This document shows positions 35,695-43,958 of a stretch of DNA of 64,000 nt, in pieces (the first letter of the stretch is position 1; each line of letters opens with the position of its first letter). The stretch is from Serratia quinivorans (lineage in GTDB: Bacteria; Pseudomonadota; Gammaproteobacteria; Enterobacterales; Enterobacteriaceae): the NCBI RefSeq assembly GCF_946227985.1, contig NZ_CAMKGL010000001.1, positions 1,240,001 to 1,304,000 on the forward strand, in the 5' to 3' direction. The position numbers were made by a program, and so were the translations under genes. The notes beneath the pieces were generated by a model. The model worked only from the letters and a program-made list of their open reading frames with translations. It was not told the DNA's origin and searched no databases.

Positions 35695-37413
35695 TTAGCC
35701 CTTAACCTGAGACACCACGTTCAACGGCTGAGCATCAGGCAGGATGTTCATATGTTCCAGCACCTGAGCCATGATTTTGCCAAACACCGGGCCGGCCACC
35801 GAGCCGCCGAAGTGTTTGCCGGCCTTCGGGTTATTAACCATCACTACCAGCGCTACCTGCGGATCGCTGGCCGGGGCAACACCGGCGGTGTAGTTGATGT
35901 AACCGCCGTCGTATTTGCCATTGGGCCCCATCTTCTCTGCGGTACCGGTTTTAATCGCCAACCGGTACCCCGGCACCGCGGCACTGAGCCCGCTGCCGCC
36001 CGGTAAAGCATCGCTTTCCATCATATGCACCACGGTTTTTACCGTATCCTCCGGCAGGATACGCTGCCCCATCACCGGTGGCGTGACCCTGGTTATCGAC
36101 AAGGGTCGATAAACCCCATAGGAACCGATAGTCGCATATTCACGCGCCATCTGTAGCGGCGTTACCCGCAGGCCATAACCGAAGGAGAAGGTCGCCCGTT
36201 CGATATCTGCCCAGCGCTCACGGTGCTGCGGCAAGTAGCCGCTGCTCTCGTTACCAATCCCCAGGTCGGTCGGCAGCCCCAGGCCAAAGCTTTTGTAAAC
36301 CGCCGGCAACACGGTGGCAGGCAGTGCCAGCGCGATATGTGAAACGGCGATGTCACTGGATTTTTGCAGTACTCCGGTAATGGTCAGTTTCGACCAGTGG
36401 CCCACGTCCTTGATTAAGTGCCCGTTAACCCGGTAAGGCGTGGTATCCAGCACGGTATCCGGCCTGATTAAGTGGTGCTCCAGCCCGACCATCACCACCA
36501 CGGGTTTTACCGTGGAGCCTGGCTCAAAACTGTCGCTGCTGCATACGTTGCGAATATCTTTTGAGGGCGTATCCGCATAGTTGTTTGGGTTAAATGACGG
36601 GTAGCTGGCCATCCCCAGCACCTCGCCGGTATTCACCTTCACCAGCACCGCACAACCGGAGTCGGCCTGGTTGGCGACCACGCCATCACGGATCTGCGCA
36701 TACAGCACGTACTGGATAAATTTGTCGATGCTCAAAGTGACGTTCGGCGGCGGCACAGGATCGACGTTCTTGATCACGCCAATCACCGCCCCGCTGCCAT
36801 CCTTCTGGTAAACGCGCAATCCGTTCTTGCCTTGCAGCAGGTGGTTAAAGCCCAGCTCGATACCTTCCAGCCCCTGATTATCCTGTCCGACAATACCGAT
36901 CAGCCCGGCGGCATCCTGACTCATCGGATAAAAGCGGCTGAAGTCCTGCTCGGTGCTGACGCCAGTCAAATGCAGCTTGCTGATATAGTTGGCATTATCA
37001 TCTTCAACCTTGCGTGCCAGATAGACAAAACGCTTATGCGCATTAGTCTGAATCAGTTTCTGCACCTCGGTCAGCGGCATTTTCAGCACGTTGGCCAGGC
37101 TCTGCCAACGTTCATTGGTGATATCCGTATGGCTATCGAGAATATGTTTGGGATCCAGCACGATATCGCGTGAAGACACGCTCACGGCCAGAGCTTCACC
37201 ATTGCGGTCGGTGATCATTCCCCGGTTGGTCGGCAACACCTGGGTGCGGATCGAACGCTGATCCGCCTGGTCGGTCAGTTGTTGATGCTCCAACAGTTGT
37301 AAATAGCCCACTCGAAACGCCAGCAGGAAAAAGCAAACCAGTATCCCGGCGCAGATCCAGCCAAAGCGAAGGGTTGAATAATTTTTACCGCTTTTTTTTA
37401 TTAATGGCGCCAC
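35695..37413 (-). CDS. PBP3 (FtsI) paralogue, alternative septal DD-transpeptidase
   Basis: A 572-residue class B penicillin-binding protein. One N-terminal helix (FGWICAGILVCFFLLAFRVGYLQ) anchors a dimerisation domain and a transpeptidase domain. The catalytic motif is STVKP (S300, K303) and the third is KTGT (488-491). The second motif reads SSD (352-354), where FtsI has SSN. Similarity to FtsI is high near the C-terminus (ERATFSFGYGLRVTPLQMAR). It lies outside the dcw cluster and so is an extra copy, comparable to Salmonella PBP3SAL. The GTG at 37413 is preferred as start because CAGGG lies six bases upstream; the only earlier start is a TTG at 37509. It follows the PBP2 paralogue in one operon. 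Confidence 0.88.
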   Translation of the reverse strand: MAPLIKKSGKNYSTLRFGWICAGILVCFFLLAFRVGYLQLLEHQQLTDQADQRSIRTQVLPTNRGMITDRNGEALAVSVSSRDIVLDPKHILDSHTDITNERWQSLANVLKMPLTEVQKLIQTNAHKRFVYLARKVEDDNANYISKLHLTGVSTEQDFSRFYPMSQDAAGLIGIVGQDNQGLEGIELGFNHLLQGKNGLRVYQKDGSGAVIGVIKNVDPVPPPNVTLSIDKFIQYVLYAQIRDGVVANQADSGCAVLVKVNTGEVLGMASYPSFNPNNYADTPSKDIRNVCSSDSFEPGSTVKPVVVMVGLEHHLIRPDTVLDTTPYRVNGHLIKDVGHWSKLTITGVLQKSSDIAVSHIALALPATVLPAVYKSFGLGLPTDLGIGNESSGYLPQHRERWADIERATFSFGYGLRVTPLQMAREYATIGSYGVYRPLSITRVTPPVMGQRILPEDTVKTVVHMMESDALPGGSGLSAAVPGYRLAIKTGTAEKMGPNGKYDGGYINYTAGVAPASDPQVALVVMVNNPKAGKHFGGSVAGPVFGKIMAQVLEHMNILPDAQPLNVVSQVKG

Positions 37414-37515
37414 TGTTAACCCTGCGTTTTTATTAAAGTTATGTAATGATTTCAGTCTAACCTGACGAAAATCTTTAGAAGATTGCAGTTTGTAAGAAAG
37501 TAAAAACAAACGCGT

Positions 37516-39441
37516 TTACTGTTGTACATCCGCGCTGTCGTTTAACTCCGGTTTAACTTTCTGCCCTTGCTCAGGCTGCGGGGCGTTGGCCGGGTCAAAA
37601 ATATGGTCGAGGATCGCCCGCGCAGTCGGCCCTGCCACCACCCCATCTCCGCCACCATTTTCCAAAATCAGCGCCATCGCGACCCGTGGGTTTTTATAGG
37701 GGGCAAACAGCGTATAGAAGATATGGTCACGCAGCCGTACCGGGATCATTTTGGCGTTATAGGTCTGATTTTCTTTCAGCCCGAACACCTGCGAAGTCCC
37801 GGATTTGGCGGCAATTTGGTACGGCGCGGTGTGGAACAGCTTATAGCCGGTACCGTTTGGCAGGTTGGCCATGCCATACATGCCGTTGCGCACAATGCCC
37901 CAATACGGCGATTTGGCATCACCAATCTGTACGGCCTGCTTCGGCGGTTGATAGAGGCTCACCTGGCGCCCCTGGCGCATGGAATACAGCAAGTGCGGGG
38001 TTTTCACCTTGCCGTTATTAACCAGCGTAGTGAGTGCCTTCACCATCTGGATTGGCGTGGCGACCCAATACCCCTGGCCGATGCCCACCGAGATGGTATC
38101 CCCCTGGTACCAGGTTTTTTTATGCACCCGCTGCTTCCATTCGCGGCTTGGCAGCACGCCACGATATTCTTCATTAAGATCAATTCCGGTCGCCTGACCG
38201 TAACCAAACTTGCTCAGCCAGCTATGAATGCGGTCAATGCCCATTTCATAGGCCACCTGATAGAAGAAGGTATCGGCAGACTCCTCAATCGCCTTGGTCA
38301 CGTTCAGCATCCCATGGCCGCTTTTCAACCAGTCACGATAGCGGCGCTGGGTACCCGGCAACGTCCAGGTCGGTGCGCCAAAGAAGGTGGTATTGGGGGT
38401 GATCACCCCGGCGAACAGTGCAGAAGTCGCCATGTAGGGTTTCACGGTGGATGCCGGTGGGTACAGCCCCTGAGTTACGCGGTTTATCAGCGGCAAATCG
38501 GGGTTGGCCAACAGCGATTTATAGGCGGAGTAACTGATCCCCTTCACGAATGGATTGGGATCGTAGCTGGGGCTGGAAACCATCGCCAGAATACCGCCGT
38601 CACGCGGATCCTCAACCACCACCGCCGCTCGCTGCCCTTTCAGCACCGACTCGATATACTGCTGCAGCGACAGGTCGAGCGTCAGATAGATATTCTTGCC
38701 CGCCTGCGGCGGCTGCTCTTTCAGCAGGCGGATTACCCGGCCGTGGTTATCCACCTCCACTTCCTGATAGCCGGTGGTGCCGTGCAGCTCAGACTCATAA
38801 TAAGCCTCAATGCCCTGCTTACCGATATTGTGGTCGGCAGCATAGTTCTCACTCAGGCCGGCTTTATCCAGCCGCTTCAGGTCACCGTCATTGATTTTCG
38901 ATACGTAGCCCACCACATGAGCCAACTCGGCACCGTACGGATATTCCCGTTGCTGGTAGGTATCGATGGTGACCCCATCAAAGCGGTACTGATTGACCGC
39001 AAAGCGCGCCACCTCGGTCTCGGTCAGCCCGCTTTTCAGCGTCACCGGCTTGTAACGACCGTTGTGATGCATATCATCGCGGAATGCCGTGATATCTTCC
39101 GGGGTCAGATCGACAATCGGCGTCAGCGCCTGCAGTAACGCCGTCATATTGTCGATTTTGCTGGGAATGATCTGGATTTGGTACAGCGTGATGTTACGTA
39201 CCAGCGGGATGCCATTGCGGTCGAAGATCAGCCCGCGACTGGGAGCAATCGGCACCATTTTAATGTCGTTCTGATTGGATCGCGTTTGGTAAAACCCATG
39301 CTGTTTGACCTGTAATCGATACAGGTTGGCAACCAGCACGCCAAAACAGGCGACGACCAGCACCATTGCCACGCTTGCACGGCGAATAAACAGCATTTCC
39401 TCTGCGGAATGGTCACGAATTTTATCTTTTAATAGGGCCAT
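37516..39441 (-). CDS. PBP2 (MrdA) paralogue, alternative elongation DD-transpeptidase
   Basis: A 641-residue class B penicillin-binding protein very like E. coli MrdA along its length. Landmarks are an N-terminal anchor helix, SRGLIFDRNGIPLVRN, the catalytic STVKP (S331, K334), SAD (388-390) and KSGT (546-549). It is not with rodA, rlpA or dacA as the housekeeping mrdA would be, and it is followed by a PBP3 paralogue, so it is a second copy. Salmonella PBP2SAL is the best-known parallel. It would crosslink peptidoglycan during elongation, perhaps under special conditions. No strong ribosome site was found before the ATG. Confidence 0.9.
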   Translation of the reverse strand: MALLKDKIRDHSAEEMLFIRRASVAMVLVVACFGVLVANLYRLQVKQHGFYQTRSNQNDIKMVPIAPSRGLIFDRNGIPLVRNITLYQIQIIPSKIDNMTALLQALTPIVDLTPEDITAFRDDMHHNGRYKPVTLKSGLTETEVARFAVNQYRFDGVTIDTYQQREYPYGAELAHVVGYVSKINDGDLKRLDKAGLSENYAADHNIGKQGIEAYYESELHGTTGYQEVEVDNHGRVIRLLKEQPPQAGKNIYLTLDLSLQQYIESVLKGQRAAVVVEDPRDGGILAMVSSPSYDPNPFVKGISYSAYKSLLANPDLPLINRVTQGLYPPASTVKPYMATSALFAGVITPNTTFFGAPTWTLPGTQRRYRDWLKSGHGMLNVTKAIEESADTFFYQVAYEMGIDRIHSWLSKFGYGQATGIDLNEEYRGVLPSREWKQRVHKKTWYQGDTISVGIGQGYWVATPIQMVKALTTLVNNGKVKTPHLLYSMRQGRQVSLYQPPKQAVQIGDAKSPYWGIVRNGMYGMANLPNGTGYKLFHTAPYQIAAKSGTSQVFGLKENQTYNAKMIPVRLRDHIFYTLFAPYKNPRVAMALILENGGGDGVVAGPTARAILDHIFDPANAPQPEQGQKVKPELNDSADVQQ

Positions 39442-39647
39442 GCGTGGCGAGTTACCTGTCAGACGTCACAATTTCCCAAGATAAATCAGGGCAGTGAAAA
39501 GTCGGCAAGCATAGCCTTATTGGCAAAGGCTCCCCATTAAAAGGTTGCTAATGAAATGGCATAAATGTTTCAGCATGTTGGAATGTTACCAAATGCCGAT
39601 TTTTCTGCCGGTCAGGGATTGAGCCGTGATTTATGCCAGTGCTACAA

Positions 39648-39663
39648 TGTGACGCAGATCACA
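39648..39663. promoter_or_regulatory. CRP-like site upstream of yjcB
   Basis: TGTGACGCAGATCACA matches TGTGA-N6-TCACA. It is 62 bp before the yjcB start and 207 bp upstream of the divergent PBP2 paralogue, so it could influence either gene. Confidence 0.6.
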
Positions 39664-39724
39664 CTAATTCATTTTTGCCCGCATCGCCCCCGCCGGTTGC
39701 GGCTTTTTCCAAGGACCCTGTTCG

Positions 39725-40006
39725 ATGAGTGCCATTGCCACCGGTTTTATCATGATGCGCTGGGAGTTACTGAGCGCCGTTATGATGTTTATGTCCAGCC
39801 AGCTAAACGTCGTTTGCCGTAAGACCAGCCGCAACGGCATGGCATTTATGTTCAGCAGCCTGGGGCTGTTCACCACCTGCTGGTTTGTCATGGGCCTGAT
39901 GGGCATCAGTTTCAGCCAGGAAGGCTTTACGCAATTCTGGTCCCACGCCTGGGACATGTATGTTGACGTTGTCAGCAACACCCCCACCGACTGGCCACTG
40001 CCGTAA
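39725..40006 (+). CDS. yjcB: YjcB family small inner-membrane protein
   Basis: A 93-residue protein. It has the YjcB pattern: FIMMRWELLSAVMMFMSSQLNVVCRK, then a second hydrophobic helix LGLFTTCWFVMGLMGIS, and the conserved TPxDWP ending (NTPTDWPLP). Two to three helices predict an inner-membrane location. Function is unknown in E. coli as well. AAGGACC precedes the ATG. It is divergent from the PBP2 paralogue and convergent with ddpF. Confidence 0.85.
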   Translation: MSAIATGFIMMRWELLSAVMMFMSSQLNVVCRKTSRNGMAFMFSSLGLFTTCWFVMGLMGISFSQEGFTQFWSHAWDMYVDVVSNTPTDWPLP

Positions 40007-40059
40007 ATGCCTCGGGCCGGGCGGTCGAACTAAGCCACCCGACCCGAAAAAGACTTTCT

Positions 40060-41007
40060 CTAAGCCACCTTATGGCAACGCACTGCGGTTCCCCCCAGAT
40101 TGACCCGCAAATTTTGCGGCAGTTGGCAGCCTTCTCCGGCATATGGACATCGCTCACGAAAGAAACACCCCTGCGGCAACTGGCGGTTGCCCGGCAGTTC
40201 GCCCTTGCGGTCTTCAATAGCGTTATCGCTCAGTGAGCGCCCTGCGCGGGGCACCGAATCCAGCAGCAACCGGGTATAGGGATGCTGAGGCTGGCGCAGC
40301 ACCTGCGCGGTCGGCCCCAGTTCCACAATTTGCCCCAGATACATCACCGCGACCCGATCGCTCATGTGCTGAACCACAGAAACATTATGTGAGATCAGTA
40401 CGTAAGTCAGATTGCGTTGGCGCTGCAATTCCACCAATAAATTGAGGATCTGCGCCTGTACCGAGATATCCAGCGCCGAGGTGGGTTCATCGAGCACGAT
40501 AATATCCGGTTGTGAAGATAGCGCGCGAGCAATGGAGATACGCTGCCGCTGTCCGCCGGAAAACTCGTGTGGCAACCGGTCAATCGCCTCCGGCCGCAGA
40601 CCGACCTGTTGCACCAGTTCCGCCGCCTGTGCCCGCCGCTGCGCCACGCGGGTATGCTGCTGCACATATACCGGCTCGGTGATAATGCGCCACACCGGCA
40701 GGCGGGGATCGAGCGACGACTGCGGATCCTGAAACACCATCTGCATACCGCTGCCAAACCAGGAGCCATCGTTGCGCGCCCGCAGCAGCTCACCGCTACT
40801 CGGTTTCAACAATCCCATCAGCAGCTGTGCCAGCGTACTCTTGCCGCAGCCGGATTCGCCAACGATACCCAGGGTTTCCCCGCGCATGATGTTGAGATCC
40901 AACCCGTTGAGCGCGTGGACATACTCACGCGGCTTGCCACGCCAGTTATAGCTGGCAGGAAAGCGTAGCCGCACGTCGCGCAGTTCCAGCAGCGCTTCAA
41001 GGTTCAA
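40060..41007 (-). CDS. ddpF: DdpF, D-Ala-D-Ala ABC transporter ATPase
   Basis: A 315-residue OppF/DppF-type ATPase. Walker A is VGESGCGKST, the signature is FSGGQRQR and Walker B is [14 protein letters not shown]-terminal oligopeptide-ATPase extension with cysteines (GCFFRERCPYAGEGC) follows. No ATG is available; the TTG at 41007 (MNLEALLELRDV) is chosen because GGAGG lies six bases upstream. It overlaps the end of ddpD by 11 bp. It is the last gene of a ddpXABCDF operon, in the E. coli order. Confidence 0.9.
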   Translation of the reverse strand: MNLEALLELRDVRLRFPASYNWRGKPREYVHALNGLDLNIMRGETLGIVGESGCGKSTLAQLLMGLLKPSSGELLRARNDGSWFGSGMQMVFQDPQSSLDPRLPVWRIITEPVYVQQHTRVAQRRAQAAELVQQVGLRPEAIDRLPHEFSGGQRQRISIARALSSQPDIIVLDEPTSALDISVQAQILNLLVELQRQRNLTYVLISHNVSVVQHMSDRVAVMYLGQIVELGPTAQVLRQPQHPYTRLLLDSVPRAGRSLSDNAIEDRKGELPGNRQLPQGCFFRERCPYAGEGCQLPQNLRVNLGGTAVRCHKVA

Positions 41008-42001
41008 TTCGCACCTCCAAATCAATAGATTGCGGATGCCAGCAGGCCACCCGCTGGGCCGGTTCTGCGGCTAAGGGCATTAGCGGCGGTGTTTGTCGGC
41101 ACTGGCCGTCGGCGTGGCTGCAACGATTGCTGAAGGCGCAGCCCGGCGGCAGCGCACTCAGATTGGGCACCGTGCCGGGAATGGCCCGCAGCAGGCTGCG
41201 CGGCGCGGCGCGTTCCGGTGCCGCCAACAACAACCCAATGGAATACGGATGGCTTGGGTGTTCGATTACCCGTTCTGTACTACCACTTTCAATCACGTGC
41301 CCGGCATACATCACATACACCCGGTCGCAAAGCTGCGATACCACCGCCATATCATGGGTGATAAACAGCACCGCCGTACCGCTGGCGCGCGCTTTTTGTT
41401 GCAGCAAACGCAATACTTGCCGCTGCACTGTAACGTCCAAAGCGGTGGTCGGTTCATCGGCGATGATCAGTTCCGGCTCGCAAGAAAATGCCATGGCGAT
41501 CAACACCCGCTGGCGCATACCACCGGACAACTCAAACGGGTAGCGTTCCATCACGCGTTCCGCATCGGCAATCTGCATTTCACGCAGCAGGTGGATCGCC
41601 TTGTCGCGTGCCGCCCGAGCCGATAGCCGCTGATGCAGGCGGATCACTTCACACATTTGGCGACCAATCTTGCGCGTCGGATTCAGTGCGCTCATCGGTT
41701 CCTGGAAAATCATCGATACCCGCGCACCACGCAGCTGACGCATTTGCCGCTCACTGGCATTGAGGACGTCGGTGCCCAGTATCTGCAACGAACCGCCGGT
41801 CACGCTGTAGCCGTCCTCCGCCAGCAGCCGCAGGGTCATCATCGCCGTCACCGACTTGCCTGAACCTGACTCACCGACCACGCCGACAATTTCGCCGGCC
41901 TTGACCTGCAATGAGACGCGGTTGAGCGCTTTGATGCTGCCGCCGTAAACCGGGAACTCCAACTGCAATTCATCGATAGATAACACCGTGGTTTCACTCA
42001 T
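40997..42001 (-). CDS. ddpD: DdpD, D-Ala-D-Ala ABC transporter ATPase
   Basis: A 334-residue OppD/DppD-type ATPase. Walker A is VGESGSGKSV, the signature is LSGGMRQR and Walker B is LIIADEPTTALD. The C-terminal region carries the CAFSNRCSHADGQC cysteine motif of the oligopeptide group. The start follows directly on ddpC (overlap by one base at 42001). It pairs with DdpF to drive import of D-Ala-D-Ala and possibly other dipeptides. Confidence 0.92.
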   Translation of the reverse strand: MSETTVLSIDELQLEFPVYGGSIKALNRVSLQVKAGEIVGVVGESGSGKSVTAMMTLRLLAEDGYSVTGGSLQILGTDVLNASERQMRQLRGARVSMIFQEPMSALNPTRKIGRQMCEVIRLHQRLSARAARDKAIHLLREMQIADAERVMERYPFELSGGMRQRVLIAMAFSCEPELIIADEPTTALDVTVQRQVLRLLQQKARASGTAVLFITHDMAVVSQLCDRVYVMYAGHVIESGSTERVIEHPSHPYSIGLLLAAPERAAPRSLLRAIPGTVPNLSALPPGCAFSNRCSHADGQCRQTPPLMPLAAEPAQRVACWHPQSIDLEVRIEP

Positions 42002-42894
42002 TAACGCCCCCGGGATTTAGGATCCAGCAGGTCACGCAGACCGTCGCCGAACAGGTTAAAGCCGGTGGCGGTGATCAGGATCGCCGTACCGGGAAAGGCC
42101 GAATACCACCACTGATCGAGCACATAGTTGCGCCCGTTGGCTACCATCGCGCCCCACTCGGCGGTCGGCTGCTGCGCGCCCAGGCCGATGAACCCAAGCG
42201 TGGCCGCCATCAGGATCGCAGTACCAATATCCAGCGACGCCTGTACTACCAACGGTGGCATCACGTTACGCAGTACGTGCCAACCGATCAGGTGCCAACG
42301 CGAGGCGCCAAAGGTGCGCGCCGCTTGCATATAGGCCTGGTGGCGTAGCGTCAAGGTTTGGCCTCGCGCCAGCCGCACATAAAACGGAATACGCACCACC
42401 GCGATAGCCAACATGGCATTGAACAGGCTGGGGCCGAGCGCTGCCGCCAGCGCCATGGTCAGCACCAGCGAGGGCACCGACAGCATAATGTCCATGCAGC
42501 GCATAATCAGCGCATCTACCGTGCCGCCCATCACGCCGGAGAAACAGCCAAGCAGCGAGCCAATGCCCCCTGCCAGCACCACCACCGCCAGCCCGGCGGC
42601 CACCGACTGACGGCTGCCAACCAGCACCCGGCTGAACAAATCACGGCCTACTTCATCGGTCCCGAACCAGTGTTCTGCCGAAGGCGGCAGCAGGCGTGCG
42701 GTAAGGTCAATCGCATCCGGGTTGTGCGGTACCAGCCACGGCGAGAACAGCATCAGGAACAGTACGGCAATCATGATAGCGGCACCCAGCAACGTCAGCG
42801 GGCTACGCCGTACCCGATACCAGGCACGGCGCAGGCTGACAAAGCGCAAGGTCGGTTGCGCTGCCGACGGTTGTTCGATTTGAGTCATTGTCAT
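42001..42894 (-). CDS. ddpC: DdpC, D-Ala-D-Ala ABC permease
   Basis: A 297-residue OppC/DppC-type permease with about six helices. The EAA-type loop reads YMQAARTFGASRWHLIGWHVLRNVMPP. The N-terminal cytoplasmic segment ends at the usual RRSPLTLLG. The start at 42894 overlaps the ddpB stop (TAATG); a second ATG two codons on (42888) is also possible. It forms the channel with DdpB. Confidence 0.92.
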   Translation of the reverse strand: MTMTQIEQPSAAQPTLRFVSLRRAWYRVRRSPLTLLGAAIMIAVLFLMLFSPWLVPHNPDAIDLTARLLPPSAEHWFGTDEVGRDLFSRVLVGSRQSVAAGLAVVVLAGGIGSLLGCFSGVMGGTVDALIMRCMDIMLSVPSLVLTMALAAALGPSLFNAMLAIAVVRIPFYVRLARGQTLTLRHQAYMQAARTFGASRWHLIGWHVLRNVMPPLVVQASLDIGTAILMAATLGFIGLGAQQPTAEWGAMVANGRNYVLDQWWYSAFPGTAILITATGFNLFGDGLRDLLDPKSRGR

Positions 42895-43910
42895 TACCCC
42901 TCGCGCCCCATTCGCGGGTCGATCCACAGATAAAGTAGATCGACGATCAAATTAACCATGACGTAGGCGAAGGACACCACCACGGCAAACCCCATAACCG
43001 CCGGGAAGTCCAGCGCCTGAATGGAATCCACCACATAGGCCCCCATGCCCGGCCAGGCGAATACCGTTTCGGTCAGTACCGCGCCATACAGCAAATCCCC
43101 CAGCGCCAACCCCAACACCGTCACTGACGGGATCAGGGCGTTGGGCAGCGCATGCCCTAGCACCACTCGCCATTGCGAAAGGCCGTTGGCGCGCGCCGTG
43201 CGGATATAGTCTTCCCCCAACTGTTCCAGCATCGCCGATCGAATTTGCCGCGCCACCACCCCGAGGTGAACAAAGGCCAGGGTCAGCGCTGGCAAAATCA
43301 GGTGCTGCAGGCTGTTCCAGAAGGCTTCGCCGTTGCCGGTCAACAGGGAATCGAGCAGGTAGAAGCCGGTGATATGGGTCGGCGGATCCAGCCAGTCGTC
43401 CAGCCTGCCACCGCCGGGTAACAGATTGAGTTGGCCGTAAAAAAGGATAATGACGCCCAGCCCCAGCCAGAATGCCGGAGTGGAGATACCGGTCACCGAG
43501 AGTAACCGCACCAGATGATCGGGCCATTTATTGCGATAAACCGCTGATACCACGCCGAGCGGCACTCCCAGCGCTATTGCCAACAGTAACGCGCAAAATG
43601 CCAGCTCTAATGTGGCGGGGAAAAAGGCCCGCAAATCCTCTAACACCGGTCGACCGGTGCGAATCGACGTTCCCAGATCGCCATGCAACAGATCCAGCAC
43701 GTAGCGGCCAAATTGCACATATAACGGCTGATCCAACCCCAACTGCTGGCGAATATGCTGGACAATTTCTTCGCTGGCGCGGTCACCGGCCAGCAACCGC
43801 GCCGGATCGCCGGGGATCAGGTGAGAGATGGTAAAGGTGATAACGCACACCCCGAACATCACCAGCACCAACCCCCAGCAACGCTGACGGATAAGGCTCC
43901 AAACGTTCAT
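42894..43910 (-). CDS. ddpB: DdpB, D-Ala-D-Ala ABC permease
   Basis: A 338-residue OppB/DppB-type permease with about six helices. FTISHLIPGDPARLLAGDRAS near the N-terminus and the loop YIRTARANGLSQWRVVLGHALPNALIP are family hallmarks. The start MNVWSLIRQRC is chosen by family length, with GGGAAATC upstream. It follows ddpA by 48 bp. Confidence 0.92.
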   Translation of the reverse strand: MNVWSLIRQRCWGLVLVMFGVCVITFTISHLIPGDPARLLAGDRASEEIVQHIRQQLGLDQPLYVQFGRYVLDLLHGDLGTSIRTGRPVLEDLRAFFPATLELAFCALLLAIALGVPLGVVSAVYRNKWPDHLVRLLSVTGISTPAFWLGLGVIILFYGQLNLLPGGGRLDDWLDPPTHITGFYLLDSLLTGNGEAFWNSLQHLILPALTLAFVHLGVVARQIRSAMLEQLGEDYIRTARANGLSQWRVVLGHALPNALIPSVTVLGLALGDLLYGAVLTETVFAWPGMGAYVVDSIQALDFPAVMGFAVVVSFAYVMVNLIVDLLYLWIDPRMGREG

Positions 43911-43958
43911 AGCGATTTCCCATGGTGCAGGGGCAGCCAAACGGCTGCCCGAAGAAGA

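Noticed and set aside
37567-39138. A 523-codon open frame on the plus strand antisense to the PBP2 paralogue
   Set aside because: The opposite strand carries all PBP motifs; the antisense product has unlikely composition and no ribosome site.
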